A DNA stretch of 51,772 nucleotides, from contig NZ_NOIF01000011.1 of assembly GCF_002265265.1 (NCBI RefSeq), positions 1 through 51,772 on the forward strand. The letters run 5' to 3'. Of this stretch, positions 38,147 through 47,859 are shown piece after piece. This DNA comes from Photobacterium sanguinicancri. GTDB taxonomy: Bacteria; Pseudomonadota; Gammaproteobacteria; Enterobacterales; Vibrionaceae. A model generated the notes under the pieces. It saw nothing but the letters and a program-made list of their open reading frames with translations. It searched no databases and was not told the DNA's origin. The position numbers were made by a program, and so were the translations under genes. Each line of letters starts with the position of its first letter. Positions within the stretch are counted from its first letter, which is position 1.

Positions 38147-39991
38147 ATGGAGCAAAATCCGCAGTCTCAGCTAAAGTTACTTGTCGCGAAAGGCAAAGAA
38201 CAAGGCTATCTGACCTACGCCGAAGTAAATGACCACCTACCGGAAGACATCGTAGATTCCGATCAGGTTGAAGACATTATTCAGATGATCAATGACATGG
38301 GTATTAAGGTAGTTGAAACTGCCCCTGATGCCGATGAATTGATGATGACTGAAGATAATGCAGATGAAGACGCCATCGAAGCTGCGGCGCAAGCATTATC
38401 TAGCGTAGAAAGCGAGATCGGCCGTACAACTGACCCAGTGCGCATGTACATGCGTGAAATGGGTACAGTCGAGCTACTGACTCGTGAAGGTGAAATTGAT
38501 ATCGCCAAACGCATTGAAGATGGTATTAACCAAGTTCAGTGCTCTGTTGCCGAATACCCTTCTGCGATTGCTCACCTACTCGAGCAATTCGACAAAGTTG
38601 AAGCCGATGAACTTCGTCTTACTGACATCATTTCTGGTTTTGTTGACCCGAACGATGACGGTACAACAGCACCAACTGCAACCCACATTGGTTCAGAGCT
38701 AAGCGAAACTGAGTTAGAAGACGAAGATAAAGATCTTGAGAATTCTGACGACGACGAAGACGAAGAAGAAGAAGACACAGGTATCGACCCTGAGCTTGCT
38801 CGTGAAAAATTCATGGAGCTACGCACGTCTTACGAAAGAATGGCAACTGCGATTACGACCAATGGTCGTCATCATGCAGATACTGAAACTACCGTTCAAG
38901 AATTGTCTGAAGTCTTTAAGCAATTCCGTCTGATCCCAAAACAGTTCGATAAGCTTGTAAGCTCGCTACGTGCGTCAATGGATAAGGTACGCACTAACGA
39001 GCGTCTTATCATGCGTATGTGTGTTGATAACTCTAAAATGCCGAAGAAAACTTTCGTAAACCTATTTTCAGGTAACGAGTCTTCAGCTGAGTGGATCGAC
39101 GAAGCACTGAATGCAGGTAAACCTTACTCTGAGCGCCTAAAAACGTACGAAGAAGATCTTCGCCGTGCCGTATCTAAGCTAAATATTCTTGAGAAAGAAA
39201 CTGGCCTAACGATCGAGCGTATCAAAGACATCAGCCGTCGCATGTCTATCGGTGAAGCGAAAGCACGCCGTGCGAAGAAAGAGATGGTTGAAGCGAACTT
39301 ACGTCTGGTTATTTCTATCGCGAAGAAATACACCAACCGTGGTCTACAATTCTTGGATCTTATTCAGGAAGGTAACATCGGTCTGATGAAAGCGGTTGAT
39401 AAGTTTGAATACCGCCGTGGTTACAAGTTCTCGACTTACGCAACGTGGTGGATCCGCCAGGCAATCACTCGTTCAATCGCTGACCAAGCACGTACCATCC
39501 GTATTCCGGTTCACATGATCGAAACGATCAACAAACTGAACCGTATTTCACGTCAGATGCTACAAGAAATGGGTCGTGAACCGTTGCCGGAAGAATTGGC
39601 TGAACGCATGCAAATGCCGGAAGACAAGATCCGTAAAGTACTGAAGATTGCAAAAGAGCCAATCTCAATGGAAACCCCTATCGGTGATGACGAAGATTCA
39701 CACCTAGGTGATTTCATTGAAGATACAACGCTTCAGCTACCGATGGATGCCGCAACAGCGACTAACCTACGTGGTGCTACAAACGAAGTGCTAGCTGGCC
39801 TAACACCTCGTGAAGCTAAAGTTCTGCGTATGCGCTTTGGTATCGACATGAACACTGACCACACGCTTGAAGAAGTAGGTAAGCAGTTTGACGTAACGCG
39901 TGAGCGTATTCGTCAAATCGAAGCGAAAGCGCTGCGTAAACTACGTCACCCAAGCCGCTCAGATGTTCTACGTAGCTTCCTAGACGAGTAA
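38147..39991 (+). CDS. rpoD: RNA polymerase sigma factor RpoD (sigma-70)
   Basis: Primary housekeeping sigma factor. Region 1.1 covers about 1-80. Region 1.2 contains [11 protein letters not shown]. The non-conserved region has a very acidic stretch at about 190-215. Region 2 contains [26 protein letters not shown] and the -10 recognition block [10 protein letters not shown]. Region 4 contains [19 protein letters not shown] for -35 recognition. 614 residues (E. coli 613). Last gene of the operon, closed by a strong terminator. Confidence 0.99.
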   Translation: MEQNPQSQLKLLVAKGKEQGYLTYAEVNDHLPEDIVDSDQVEDIIQMINDMGIKVVETAPDADELMMTEDNADEDAIEAAAQALSSVESEIGRTTDPVRMYMREMGTVELLTREGEIDIAKRIEDGINQVQCSVAEYPSAIAHLLEQFDKVEADELRLTDIISGFVDPNDDGTTAPTATHIGSELSETELEDEDKDLENSDDDEDEEEEDTGIDPELAREKFMELRTSYERMATAITTNGRHHADTETTVQELSEVFKQFRLIPKQFDKLVSSLRASMDKVRTNERLIMRMCVDNSKMPKKTFVNLFSGNESSAEWIDEALNAGKPYSERLKTYEEDLRRAVSKLNILEKETGLTIERIKDISRRMSIGEAKARRAKKEMVEANLRLVISIAKKYTNRGLQFLDLIQEGNIGLMKAVDKFEYRRGYKFSTYATWWIRQAITRSIADQARTIRIPVHMIETINKLNRISRQMLQEMGREPLPEELAERMQMPEDKIRKVLKIAKEPISMETPIGDDEDSHLGDFIEDTTLQLPMDAATATNLRGATNEVLAGLTPREAKVLRMRFGIDMNTDHTLEEVGKQFDVTRERIRQIEAKALRKLRHPSRSDVLRSFLDE

Positions 39992-40022
39992 GTTCTACTT
40001 ATTCATCGCTAGTTAGTTATTC

Positions 40023-40052
40023 AAAAAAGCGAGCTTATCAGCTCGCTTTTTT
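40023..40052 (+). terminator. rpoD operon terminator
   Basis: Perfect 13-bp stem (40023-40035 with 40040-40052) with loop TATC, ending in six T. Confidence 0.94.
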
Positions 40053-40130
40053 ATTGCCTGTAATAACCTACCAATCAAGCCTCTACATCTTAAGTGTTGA
40101 AAAAGCACACAATTTAGCCAAGGAAAGCTA

Positions 40131-40159
40131 TAGACAAGCGATCCTGCATCCCATATAAT
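40131..40159 (+). promoter_or_regulatory. sigma-70 promoter of the tRNA-Ile2 gene
   Basis: TAGACA (40131-40136), a 17-base spacer and TATAAT (40154-40159). The predicted start is about 6 bases before the mature tRNA. One mismatch from consensus in 12. Confidence 0.75.
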
Positions 40160-40171
40160 TTCTCGCACACT

Positions 40172-40247
40172 GGCCCCTTAGCTCAGTGGTTAGAGCAGGC
40201 GACTCATAATCGCTTGGTCCCCAGTTCAAGTCTGGGAGGGGCCACCA
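40172..40247 (+). tRNA. ileX: tRNA-Ile(CAU), minor isoleucine tRNA (lysidine type)
   Basis: 76 bases with encoded CCA. The acceptor stem is GGCCCCT with AGGGGCC, and the anticodon loop is CTCATAA, so the gene anticodon is CAT. The body is nearly identical to E. coli ileX (GGCCCCTTAGCTCAGTGG and GGCGACTCATAATCGC) and unlike elongator or initiator tRNA-Met. The C34 is expected to be modified to lysidine by TilS so that it reads AUA. As in E. coli it follows rpoD, and it has its own promoter and terminator. Confidence 0.93.
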
Positions 40248-40254
40248 AATATAG

Positions 40255-40290
40255 AAAGGCCGAAGCGGTTAATAACCACTTCGGCCTTTT
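40255..40290 (+). terminator. terminator of the tRNA-Ile2 gene
   Basis: Eleven-base-pair stem (40255-40265 with 40279-40289) that extends past one mismatch, followed by a short T run. Confidence 0.85.
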
Positions 40291-40375
40291 GCATTTCTGA
40301 CATCTGTATTTCACATCTGTCGCTTGGTATACGCCTTAATCAACTCAGCCAAATCTTAGTCCAGAATGCTCTCTT

Positions 40376-40408
40376 CAAATAATAGAAGAGGGTAATCAAC
40401 TTACCCTC
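40376..40408 (-). terminator. possible terminator of the 123-residue gene
   Basis: On the minus strand GAGGGTAA (40401-40408) pairs with TTACCCTC (40388-40395) around a five-base loop, followed by TTCTATTATTTG. The T tract is broken, so it is only a candidate. Confidence 0.45.
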
Positions 40409-40440
40409 AATAAGCCTTAAGCAAACATGAAGCGCTGTAC

Positions 40441-40812
40441 TTAAATCTCTTTCATGGCTGAAACAACAGAAGGATCATTGATCAGATTAAACAACAGGCT
40501 CTTAGCTGAAGATCGCTGAGCATCAGATAAAACCTTCTTAGGGTTCTCTCTTGATTGCGTCAGTATGTTTTTGACAAACTTACTATTTGTACCGGAAAGC
40601 TCATACACAAATCTGAGTGTGTCTAGCAACTCCCCCTGAGGTAAACTATAAACCGCCATTTCACAGCTAAGGTTATCCATGGAAAGTAAGTTATTCACTA
40701 TCTCTTTACGTTCCGCATTGAATTTTTCTTTTGCTATATAGGCATCAATTAAAGTCTGTACTCTCTCAGCGATAGCGACAGGTACTTCCATAGTTTTAGT
40801 TTCATGAGTCAT
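40441..40812 (-). CDS. hypothetical protein, 123 residues
   Basis: I do not recognise this gene. ATG 40812 has AGGAG eight bases upstream, giving a 123-residue soluble, mostly helical, mildly charged protein. It opens MTHETKTMEVPVAIAERVQ, has NAERKEIVNNLL in the middle, and ends in a Ser/Asp-rich helix. There is no signal peptide, membrane helix or Cys pair. It stands alone between the tRNA-Ile2 gene and a lipoprotein gene on the same strand 386 bases upstream. A possible terminator follows. It looks like a real gene because of the ribosome site and clean composition. Confidence 0.7.
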   Translation of the reverse strand: MTHETKTMEVPVAIAERVQTLIDAYIAKEKFNAERKEIVNNLLSMDNLSCEMAVYSLPQGELLDTLRFVYELSGTNSKFVKNILTQSRENPKKVLSDAQRSSAKSLLFNLINDPSVVSAMKEI

Positions 40813-41115
40813 TGCTGATTCTCCTGCTCTAGCTGACATTGAATCACTGGGTAATGCTGATGCTCATAGGCTTATTTACCCACAAGCCCAGCAATCTAGG
40901 GATATTTCACTCCAGACAACTTTAGACTAATCGCCCTCTACTTCTCAACCCCTTTCAGTGACCTAAGTGTACTTATTCACAACACTTAACCTGAAGCCAC
41001 GAAAAACACCTAAACATAACAGCACTTTTCAATCGACGCATGGTTATCGCCTTACCTTCTAGCGACTCATTTTATTATCTTCGCGCCTATGAAGTGTCTT
41101 ACCAGAACACAAAAT
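40813..41115. other. gene-poor gap with no recognised feature
   Basis: About 300 bases upstream of the 123-residue gene, moderately AT-rich. I see no ORF with a ribosome site, no tRNA and no strong hairpin. AAGTGT and ACACTT arms near 40965-40986 are too short to interpret. Confidence 0.5.
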
Positions 41116-41151
41116 AGAAAAAGGCCGAAGGGACTGTAATCCTTCAGCCTT
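41116..41151 (-). terminator. terminator of the 333-residue lipoprotein gene
   Basis: On the minus strand an 11-bp stem with one mismatch (41141-41151 with 41121-41131) is followed by five T residues. It lies 47 bases after the stop. Confidence 0.8.
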
Positions 41152-41197
41152 GTTATTTTAGATGATTGTCTCTATTTACTGGTTTTTATACAACTCA

Positions 41198-42199
41198 TTA
41201 CTTATTGACGAAGAACCACTTATCCATAAAGTCATTTAGTGGTTTAAAGGCAGGACTAGCCCAGCTCACATCTGTCGCTTTACCTTCGCCCAGCTTGCCA
41301 CTATTGGTAAAAGCAGCTCCCTTGGAACCTTTTAATTCACCAGCAGGCGTATTCTTTCCAGGCTCAACCTTGTACTCATAAACCGTCCCCAGCAGTGCAC
41401 CAGGGTTAAGGTTCAGTTTAACGGTATGCACCATATCAGGCTTACCATTAGCAATATCATTACCTTCATCATCAATACTTGGTTTGGCGGGGTCGTCTGG
41501 GTGACTCAAAATGCATTTACTCGGTGTATCAACCGCACGATCTGCGCCTAACTGCTGATTCCCATAATTACACTCATTAAAGGTCAAGTATTCAGCTGCA
41601 CCAGCTTCACTTTTTTTAGCTTTTAAAATACGCTTGAACTCCCCATAGGCAGAGGTCAATTCTGAGCCGACCGCAGAGTTACTATTACCATCAATGTAGT
41701 AATCATATACCTGCATCATCTTTTGGTAGGTTGTTGGGTATAGCGTTTCATCTTTACCTTGGTTGGTGTAAATCAACTCAATCCCTTCAATGGTGAGCCC
41801 TTTTACCTTCTGGCTGTTTAAAGCGAGAACAAACTCACCTAAAGGCCCGTTCAACTGCGCCTCACCTTCAACAATACCAATAACAGTACGTTTATTGGCA
41901 AACTGTTTACGTACCTCGTCATGTGCCCACTCCATCATGTTCTTCACTCGCTGAATAACACGTTGCTGCTGTGCATCTGTCGTCGCCTTATTGACTTTAA
42001 GAATATAAATCCCTTTCTCAAAGTGGCAATTAGGCACATCAGCTTTCACTGAGCAATTTTCCACCGAAGAATATACATTGACCTTAGTGGTGGTTGGTTT
42101 TGTTGGCGTTGGATTATTGTTGTTAGAATCGTTAGCACCACCACAACCAGAAAGGGCGGAAGCAATAACTACTGCTACTGTCGTACGGCTTAAATACAT
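41198..42199 (-). CDS. putative lipoprotein of unknown function
   Basis: I do not recognise the family. ATG 42199 (AAGGA six bases upstream) gives 333 residues with a signal MYLSRTTVAVVIASALSGC, a consensus lipobox, so Cys19 should be lipidated. The next residues (GGANDSNNNN, then a Thr/Pro/Lys linker) form a flexible tether, and Gly at +2 favours the outer membrane. The body has four further cysteines (VENCSV, VPNCHF, FNECNY, SKCILS), suggesting two disulfides in the periplasm or at the surface. A helical part (MMEWAHDEVRKQF) follows. No catalytic signature was seen. The gene is monocistronic with its own terminator. Confidence 0.82.
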   Translation of the reverse strand: MYLSRTTVAVVIASALSGCGGANDSNNNNPTPTKPTTTKVNVYSSVENCSVKADVPNCHFEKGIYILKVNKATTDAQQQRVIQRVKNMMEWAHDEVRKQFANKRTVIGIVEGEAQLNGPLGEFVLALNSQKVKGLTIEGIELIYTNQGKDETLYPTTYQKMMQVYDYYIDGNSNSAVGSELTSAYGEFKRILKAKKSEAGAAEYLTFNECNYGNQQLGADRAVDTPSKCILSHPDDPAKPSIDDEGNDIANGKPDMVHTVKLNLNPGALLGTVYEYKVEPGKNTPAGELKGSKGAAFTNSGKLGEGKATDVSWASPAFKPLNDFMDKWFFVNK

Positions 42200-42492
42200 A
42201 AAAGTCCTTGTTATAAAAAGAGTGATACACCTATGGGTCATTTATCTTTTTTTTTGACCCATCACTTACAAGCAGAATATTACTACAATACAAACCCATA
42301 AAAAACACTGTTGTTTTGTGTGATGTATTACCGACTCCACCCAAAGATCCGAAGTAATAAGCAAGCATCCTTAAAGGCTTAAGAAAGATAAGTTTGAAAA
42401 AAAGCACCACAATTGATAAATGACAAAACTTTTTTGTTGGAGTTGGGCATAATCAGCCACCTCTTTGTGAAATGTTGATTAACGTCACAAGG

Positions 42493-42520
42493 TGTTAATA
42501 GAATGAAACCCTGCTATAAT
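42493..42520 (+). promoter_or_regulatory. candidate pykF promoter
   Basis: A perfect TATAAT at 42515-42520 with a weak -35 (TGTTAA, 42493-42498, 16-base spacer). It would start a leader of about 288 bases. A distantly spaced TGTGA...TCACA pair at 42470-42488 does not have the CRP spacing. Confidence 0.5.
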
Positions 42521-42603
42521 CCTCCACTTGTTTGAGTGCAGCTTTTATGATTGGGATGATTGAAAGTTAACCTATTTTTAACGCAGTTCTGTATTTTATG
42601 TTT

Positions 42604-42636
42604 CGTTACACAAGCAAGTACAATGCTTGTGTAACG
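42604..42636 (+). promoter_or_regulatory. hairpin in the pykF leader
   Basis: Perfect 13-bp stem (42604-42616 with 42624-42636) and seven-base loop, followed by CAATATTTTTG. It could be an early terminator, an operator palindrome or an mRNA-stabilising structure. It lies 178 bases before the pykF ATG in the 573-base gap; the rest of that gap is AT-rich and shows no ORF with a ribosome site. Confidence 0.6.
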
Positions 42637-42814
42637 CAATATTTTTGTAACACTTTTGCATTACTACAGTTTTTAACGATAGTAAGTTTCGTTTATTTGA
42701 ACTGCCTCTCGTTTTGTAGTCATTTTTCAACATATTTGATCACTGACTTTCATGTATAACACTGTGGTTTTTTAAATTTCCCTTGGGTTTAAGTTTTTCC
42801 GGAGAGTATCCTCA

Positions 42815-44227
42815 ATGAAAAAGACCAAAATCGTATGTACGATTGGACCAAAAACAGAATCAGTTGAAATGCTTACTAAACTAGCTAACGCTGGTATGAA
42901 CGTAATGCGTCTTAACTTCTCACACGGTAATTTCGATGAGCACGGTCAGCGCATCCAAAACCTACGTGACGTTATGGCTGAGTCTGGTAAGCCTCTAGCT
43001 ATTCTGTTAGATACTAAAGGTCCTGAGATTCGTACTATCAAACTAGAGAACGGTGAAGACTTCCCTCTAGTTGCTGGTCAAGAATTCACATTCACAACTG
43101 ATATTACAGTTGTGGGCAACCAAGATCGCGTTGCTGTGACTTACCCTGGTTTTGCGAAAGACCTTCAAAAAGGCAACACTATCTTGGTTGACGATGGTCT
43201 AATCGAGATGGAAGTACTTGCAACAACTGAAACTGAAGTTAAGTGTAAAGTACTTAACAACGGTGACCTAGGTGAGAACAAAGGTGTTAACCTACCTGGC
43301 GTTTCTGTAAACCTTCCAGCACTATCTGAAAAAGATAAAGCTGACCTTAAGTTTGGTTGTGAGCAAAACGTTGATTTCGTTGCTGCATCTTTCATTCGTA
43401 AAGCATCTGATGTAATCGAAATTCGTGAGCTTCTAACAGCTAACGGCGGCGAAAACATCCAAATTATCTCGAAAATCGAGAACCAAGAAGGTGTTGATAA
43501 CTTTGACGCTATTCTTGAAGCTTCTGACGGCATCATGGTTGCTCGTGGCGATCTAGGTGTTGAAATCCCAGTTGAAGAAGTTATCTTCGCGCAGAAGATG
43601 ATGATCGAGAAGTGTAACCGTGCACGTAAAGTGGTTATCACTGCAACTCAAATGCTTGATTCAATGATCAAGAACCCACGTCCAACACGCGCAGAAGCGG
43701 GTGATGTTGCTAACGCAATCATGGATGGTACTGATGCAGTAATGCTTTCTGGTGAGTCAGCTAAGGGTAAATACCCTATCGAAGCTGTAACTATCATGGC
43801 TCAAATCTGTGCACGTACAGATTCAGCACTTAAAGCAGAGCTAGGTTCTCGCCTAGATAGCTCTCGTCTACGTATCACTGAAGCGGTATGTAAAGGCGCA
43901 GTTGATACTTCTGAGAAGCTAAGTGCTCCACTTATCGTTGTTGCAACTGAAGCGGGTAAATCTGCACGTTCAGTACGTAAGTACTTCCCAACTGCAAACA
44001 TCCTAGCAGTAACAACAAACACTAAAACAGCTGCACAACTTGCACTGACTAAAGGTGTTACACCTGTTGTTGTTGATTCAATCGACAGCACTGATGCATT
44101 CTACGGTCGCGGTAAAGAGCTAGCGCTTGAAACTGGTCTAGGTGCTAAAGGTGATATCGTTGTTATGGTTTCTGGTGCTCTAGTACCATCAGGCACTACA
44201 AACACAGCATCTGTACACGTACTATAA
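42815..44227 (+). CDS. pykF: pyruvate kinase I
   Basis: Converts phosphoenolpyruvate and ADP to pyruvate and ATP. The type I enzyme of E. coli is activated by fructose 1,6-bisphosphate. 470 residues as in E. coli PykF. Barrel motifs: [17 protein letters not shown], and the catalytic loop [14 protein letters not shown] with [12 protein letters not shown]. The C-terminal effector domain from about 345 ends in [12 protein letters not shown] good ribosome site (CCGGAGAG) precedes the ATG. Codon choice is strongly biased, as for highly expressed genes. Confidence 0.97.
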   Translation: MKKTKIVCTIGPKTESVEMLTKLANAGMNVMRLNFSHGNFDEHGQRIQNLRDVMAESGKPLAILLDTKGPEIRTIKLENGEDFPLVAGQEFTFTTDITVVGNQDRVAVTYPGFAKDLQKGNTILVDDGLIEMEVLATTETEVKCKVLNNGDLGENKGVNLPGVSVNLPALSEKDKADLKFGCEQNVDFVAASFIRKASDVIEIRELLTANGGENIQIISKIENQEGVDNFDAILEASDGIMVARGDLGVEIPVEEVIFAQKMMIEKCNRARKVVITATQMLDSMIKNPRPTRAEAGDVANAIMDGTDAVMLSGESAKGKYPIEAVTIMAQICARTDSALKAELGSRLDSSRLRITEAVCKGAVDTSEKLSAPLIVVATEAGKSARSVRKYFPTANILAVTTNTKTAAQLALTKGVTPVVVDSIDSTDAFYGRGKELALETGLGAKGDIVVMVSGALVPSGTTNTASVHVL

Positions 44228-44257
44228 GCCTAGCTTTTTGTACAATCAGATTTAAAT

Positions 44258-44283
44258 GGGAGCCTTATGGCTCCCGTTTTTTT
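44258..44283 (+). terminator. pykF terminator
   Basis: Seven-base-pair GC-rich stem (44258-44264 with 44269-44275), loop TTAT, then G and seven T. Confidence 0.9.
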
Positions 44284-44514
44284 ATCTGTTATCTTTGACG
44301 TTATCATCGCTGAACCCTCGCTCGTCCTCACATTTCAAATGTTTGCTTATCGCTCTAATTTCATATAAAACATATACTTTCAACTGCGCGCTTGATACCC
44401 AACAGGTATATACCGCCCTGTGATAGCCTAATTTGCCGTACAATGCATAATAATATCCCTTTGCTTGCCACTGGCATGACATAGAGGGAATATAAAACTC
44501 ATAAGAGGAATTTT

Positions 44515-45168
44515 GTGTCTAGCCCAACTTTGACCAATCAAGTCACAGAGGTGATTCGACAAGACATCTTGCTCGGCGAACTAGCGCCCGGCCAAAAACT
44601 TGTTGTTGCCGATTTAAAGCAACGTTATAACGTTGGTGCATCTCCGATCCGAGAAGCTTTAGTCCAACTATCTTGGAAAAAGTTTGTCCGATTCGCTCCT
44701 CAAAAGGGATGCTGGGTTTCCCCTATTTCTTTAGCTGAACTCGAAGATTTATTTGAGACTAATTTGGTACTTTCTCGTGTGCTGATCGAGCGAGCAATCC
44801 AAAATGGTGATGAGGCATGGGAAATCAATATTTTGACAAGTTACCATAAACTCAGCCGGATCAACCCAGCTGAATCTGAAGTGGATTTTGTCGAGTGGGA
44901 ACAACGCCACAGCCAATTTCATTTAGCACTGTTAGCGGGAAGTAACTCCCCTATCATGCTCGATTTATACCGTGAAGTGTATGACCAAATAGAGCGCTAT
45001 CGTCATATTTGGGTATGCCGTTCTCGTGATTATCAAGAACGCTATCATGATAATGGTGAACATGAAGCTATGATGAAAGCAGTGCTGAATAAGGACACCG
45101 AGCAAGCATTAACCTTGCTCAATAGTCATTTCCAACGGGCCGTTGAAATGATTAAAGCCTATCTGTAG
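44515..45168 (+). CDS. GntR-family regulator (FCD subfamily)
   Basis: Winged-helix N-terminus (about 5-72: VTEVIRQDILLGELAPGQKL and GASPIREALVQL) and a helical FCD effector domain (about 80-217). The domain carries possible metal-binding residues: the Asp/Glu of LEDLFETN, His in EQRHSQFH, and His in NGEHEAMM. It starts at GTG 44515 after AGAGGAA, giving 217 residues. It resembles E. coli GlaR/CsiR in overall type. The closest genes are the convergent 43-residue ORF and ilvHI, so no target operon is obvious. Effector unknown. Confidence 0.88.
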   Translation: MSSPTLTNQVTEVIRQDILLGELAPGQKLVVADLKQRYNVGASPIREALVQLSWKKFVRFAPQKGCWVSPISLAELEDLFETNLVLSRVLIERAIQNGDEAWEINILTSYHKLSRINPAESEVDFVEWEQRHSQFHLALLAGSNSPIMLDLYREVYDQIERYRHIWVCRSRDYQERYHDNGEHEAMMKAVLNKDTEQALTLLNSHFQRAVEMIKAYL

Positions 45169-45180
45169 GTCTGATGTTAT

Positions 45181-45202
45181 AGCTCGATCGGGCGATCGAG
45201 CT
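45181..45202. repeat. palindrome between gntR and the small ORF
   Basis: AGCTCGATC and GATCGAGCT arms around GGGC form a compact 9-bp hairpin just after the gntR stop and just after the stop of the opposing small ORF. There is no T tract on either side, so it is a weak terminator at best. Confidence 0.6.
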
Positions 45203-45205
45203 TCA

Positions 45206-45337
45206 TCACCAACCAAAAATATCTCTGTGATGGGTATTTAGTAGCAGCACCACCAGCAAAAAATATATCGCACTGACATTAAACCCCAGCAATAAAGCGG
45301 TTAACGCCGTTAAGCGTACTAAGAATTTATTGATCAT
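45206..45337 (-). CDS. small hydrophobic membrane protein, 43 residues (candidate)
   Basis: ATG 45337 is preceded by GGAG with eight bases of spacing and reads 43 codons to TGA. The product begins MINKFLVRLTALTALLLGFN. It has a basic N-terminus, a hydrophobic run of about 25 residues (roughly 10-33, including AIYFLLVVLLL) and a polar tail NTHHRDIFGW. This is the shape of a single-span small membrane protein with positive inside. It is convergent with gntR and lies 306 bases after ilvH, beyond the ilvH terminator, so it needs its own promoter. No family recognised. It could be spurious, but ribosome site, charge pattern and clean stop agree. Confidence 0.55.
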   Translation of the reverse strand: MINKFLVRLTALTALLLGFNVSAIYFLLVVLLLNTHHRDIFGW

Positions 45338-45593
45338 TGTTACTACTCCACCAGCGAGTATCCTTTCACTTTGATCGTACCGCATCCTAATAATTAACCT
45401 ATCCGCGCTGCTCTATATCGAACCTACGACTTTAGTCGATATAAGCACTTTATCGCCCGTACAAAAAGAGACGCTAGTTTACGCCCTTTCTTGTGTTGTG
45501 CGAATTTTAACCTTCTACAACTTTAGTCTAATACTACCGTCATAAATTTGCTAAACAGAAATAGCACCCTCTCAATCGCTCAAAACCAACCAA
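45338..45593. other. gap with no recognised feature
   Basis: AT-rich spacer upstream of the 43-residue ORF, presumably holding its promoter on the minus strand. I see no further ORF with a ribosome site and no strong hairpin before the ilvH terminator. Confidence 0.45.
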
Positions 45594-45624
45594 CAAAAAA
45601 AGCCACCATCGTTGGATGGTGGCT
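45594..45624 (-). terminator. ilvIH terminator
   Basis: On the minus strand a perfect 10-bp stem (45615-45624 with 45601-45610) with loop CAAC runs into seven T. It lies 20 bases after the ilvH stop. Confidence 0.93.
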
Positions 45625-45643
45625 TCGTGAACGTCTTTTATAA

Positions 45644-46141
45644 TTAAGCTTTTAGCGCACGCTCCCCTCGAGCTACGCCAACCACACCACTGCGGGCAAC
45701 CTCAATAATCTCTGTCGCTTCACCAACGGCAGAAATAAACGCATCAAGCTTGTCACTCGTTCCTGCAAGTTGAATGGTGTAAATCTGAGTCGTCACATCA
45801 ACAATCTGCCCACGGAAAATATCCGCGGTGCGTTTCACTTCAGCGCGAGCAAAACCACTGGCCTTTACCTTCACCAGCATCAGTTCTCGTTCGACATGTT
45901 CGCCTTCCGTCACATTGCTGACTTTCAGAATATCGATCAGTTTATGAAGCTGTTTCTCTATTTGTTCCAGCGCGGCATCATCTTCCACATTGGTGGTGAT
46001 ATTCAGTCGGGATAATGTTTTATCATCCGTCGGGGCTACGGTAAGTGATTCAATGTTATAACCACGCTGAGAGAACAAGCCAACAACACGTGATAATGCC
46101 CCAGATTCATTTTCTAATAATACTGATACTATCCTGCGCAT
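45644..46141 (-). CDS. ilvH: acetolactate synthase III small (regulatory) subunit
   Basis: ACT-domain regulatory chain of acetohydroxyacid synthase III. It raises activity and gives valine feedback inhibition. The N-terminal ACT domain (about 1-78) has LLENESGALSRVVGLFSQRGYNIESL, and a second ferredoxin-like domain follows. 165 residues (E. coli 163). The ATG shares its first base with the ilvI stop (TAATG), so the two are coupled and made in equal numbers. Confidence 0.97.
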   Translation of the reverse strand: MRRIVSVLLENESGALSRVVGLFSQRGYNIESLTVAPTDDKTLSRLNITTNVEDDAALEQIEKQLHKLIDILKVSNVTEGEHVERELMLVKVKASGFARAEVKRTADIFRGQIVDVTTQIYTIQLAGTSDKLDAFISAVGEATEIIEVARSGVVGVARGERALKA

Positions 46142-47859
46142 TATGTTCTCTCCGTTTTACTTAACCACATTTCACTCATTGAGCCACCACGGATCAGCAT
46201 CGGGTAAACGTGCTCAGTTTCATCCACACTGATATCAATGAAAACCAATTTATCTTTGAGCGCCAGTGCTTTTTCTAACTCACCTTCCAGTTCTTTCGGA
46301 TCCGAGATCCTGACACCTACATGGCCATAAGCTTCAGCAATAGCAGCAAAATCAGGCACTGAGTCCATATAAGAATGTGAATGGCGCCCTTGGTAGATCA
46401 TATCTTGCCACTGTTTTACCATCCCCAAGAAGCGATTATTCAAATTGATAATTTTCACTGGGATATCGTATTGCAGCGCTGTCGATAGTTCTTGGATATT
46501 CATTTGAATACTGCCATCACCTGTGACGCAAACCACTTCGGCATCAGGCAAGGCAAACTTAACGCCCATTGCTGCAGGTAGACCAAATCCCATGGTGCCT
46601 AAACCACCAGAATTAATCCAACGACGCGGTTTATCAAACGGATAATACAAGGCTGCAAACATCTGATGCTGGCCTACATCTGAGGTGACATAAGCATCAC
46701 CATTGGTCAGGCGATAAAGAACATCAATCACTTGTTGTGGTTTGATACGATCACCCGAAGCATCGTAGTTTAAGCACTTACGGCTACGCCATGTTTCGAT
46801 ATCCGCCCACCAGCTTGCAGCCGCATCCTGATCATTCGTTGCCTCTTGATCGGACAATAGTTTAAGCATGCAATTAAGGATCGTATCAGCTGAACCTACA
46901 ATTGGAATATCCACAGCAATTGTTTTCGATATTGAAGATGGATCGATATCGATATGCATGATCGTTGCATTAGGACAGTACTTTTCAACATTATTGGTCG
47001 TACGGTCATCGAAACGCACCCCAATCCCAAAAATAAGGTCGGCATTATGCATGGCCATATTGGCTTCATAAGTACCATGCATGCCTAGCATTCCTAAGCA
47101 GTTTTTATGAGTCCCCGGGAAGGCGCCTAGACCCATAAGGGTATTAACAACAGGAATGTTTAGCGATTCAGCAAGGCTCAGTAGTTGCTCACTACAGGCT
47201 GACATAATTGCACCACCACCCACATATAGCACGGGCTTTTTCGCCGCTAATAAGGCTTTAAGACCGCGCTTAATCTGCCCTTTATGACCTTGAGTGGTTG
47301 GGTTATATGAGCGTAGTGAGATATCTTCTGGGTACTGATATGGGTATGTTTCCGCTGGATTCAGCATGTCTTTAGGGATATCAATAACCACAGGCCCAGG
47401 ACGGCCGCTCGCGGCAATATAAAAGGCTTTTTTGATGATCGCAGGAATATCTTCAGGCTTCTTAACTAAAAAGCTGTGTTTCACGACAGGACGAGAAATA
47501 CCCACCATGTCACACTCTTGGAAGGCATCATTACCAATAAGATTACTCATCACCTGACCAGAAAAGACCACCATGGGAATGGAATCCATATACGCCGTTG
47601 CAATACCGGTAATCGCATTAGTAGCACCAGGGCCTGAAGTCACAAGGACAACCCCCACATCTCCAGTTGCACGGGCATAACCATCAGCCATATGAACCGC
47701 GGCTTGCTCATGACGTACGAGGACGTGCTCTATATCGCTTTTTTCATGCAGTGCATCGTAGATATCGAGCACCGAACCACCAGGGTATCCAAAGATGTGT
47801 TTTACGCCTTGATCGATCATTGAACGAACAATCATATCGGCGCCGGACAACATTTCCAT
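46141..47859 (-). CDS. ilvI: acetolactate synthase III large (catalytic) subunit
   Basis: TPP- and FAD-dependent enzyme making 2-acetolactate or 2-aceto-2-hydroxybutyrate, the first common step of valine, leucine and isoleucine synthesis. The catalytic Glu51 is in [12 protein letters not shown]. The TPP-binding motif GDG...NN spans 447-475 ([10 protein letters not shown] to NLNN). The FAD/regulatory middle domain is complete. 572 residues (E. coli 574). A strong ribosome site (GGAGG) precedes ATG 47859. It is followed by ilvH and lies downstream of leuO and an acyl-CoA ligase gene on the same strand. Confidence 0.97.
   Translation of the reverse strand: MEMLSGADMIVRSMIDQGVKHIFGYPGGSVLDIYDALHEKSDIEHVLVRHEQAAVHMADGYARATGDVGVVLVTSGPGATNAITGIATAYMDSIPMVVFSGQVMSNLIGNDAFQECDMVGISRPVVKHSFLVKKPEDIPAIIKKAFYIAASGRPGPVVIDIPKDMLNPAETYPYQYPEDISLRSYNPTTQGHKGQIKRGLKALLAAKKPVLYVGGGAIMSACSEQLLSLAESLNIPVVNTLMGLGAFPGTHKNCLGMLGMHGTYEANMAMHNADLIFGIGVRFDDRTTNNVEKYCPNATIMHIDIDPSSISKTIAVDIPIVGSADTILNCMLKLLSDQEATNDQDAAASWWADIETWRSRKCLNYDASGDRIKPQQVIDVLYRLTNGDAYVTSDVGQHQMFAALYYPFDKPRRWINSGGLGTMGFGLPAAMGVKFALPDAEVVCVTGDGSIQMNIQELSTALQYDIPVKIINLNNRFLGMVKQWQDMIYQGRHSHSYMDSVPDFAAIAEAYGHVGVRISDPKELEGELEKALALKDKLVFIDISVDETEHVYPMLIRGGSMSEMWLSKTERT

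Noticed and set aside
38700-38790. Repeat-like GAA/GAC tract in rpoD as a microsatellite
   Set aside because: It encodes the normal acidic non-conserved region of sigma-70.
40172-40247. tRNA-Met call from the CAT anticodon
   Set aside because: The whole body matches E. coli ileX rather than elongator or initiator tRNA-Met, so it is the lysidine-type tRNA-Ile.
42470-42488. TGTGA...TCACA as a CRP site before pykF
   Set aside because: The half-sites are 14 bases apart, not six, so the spacing does not fit CRP.
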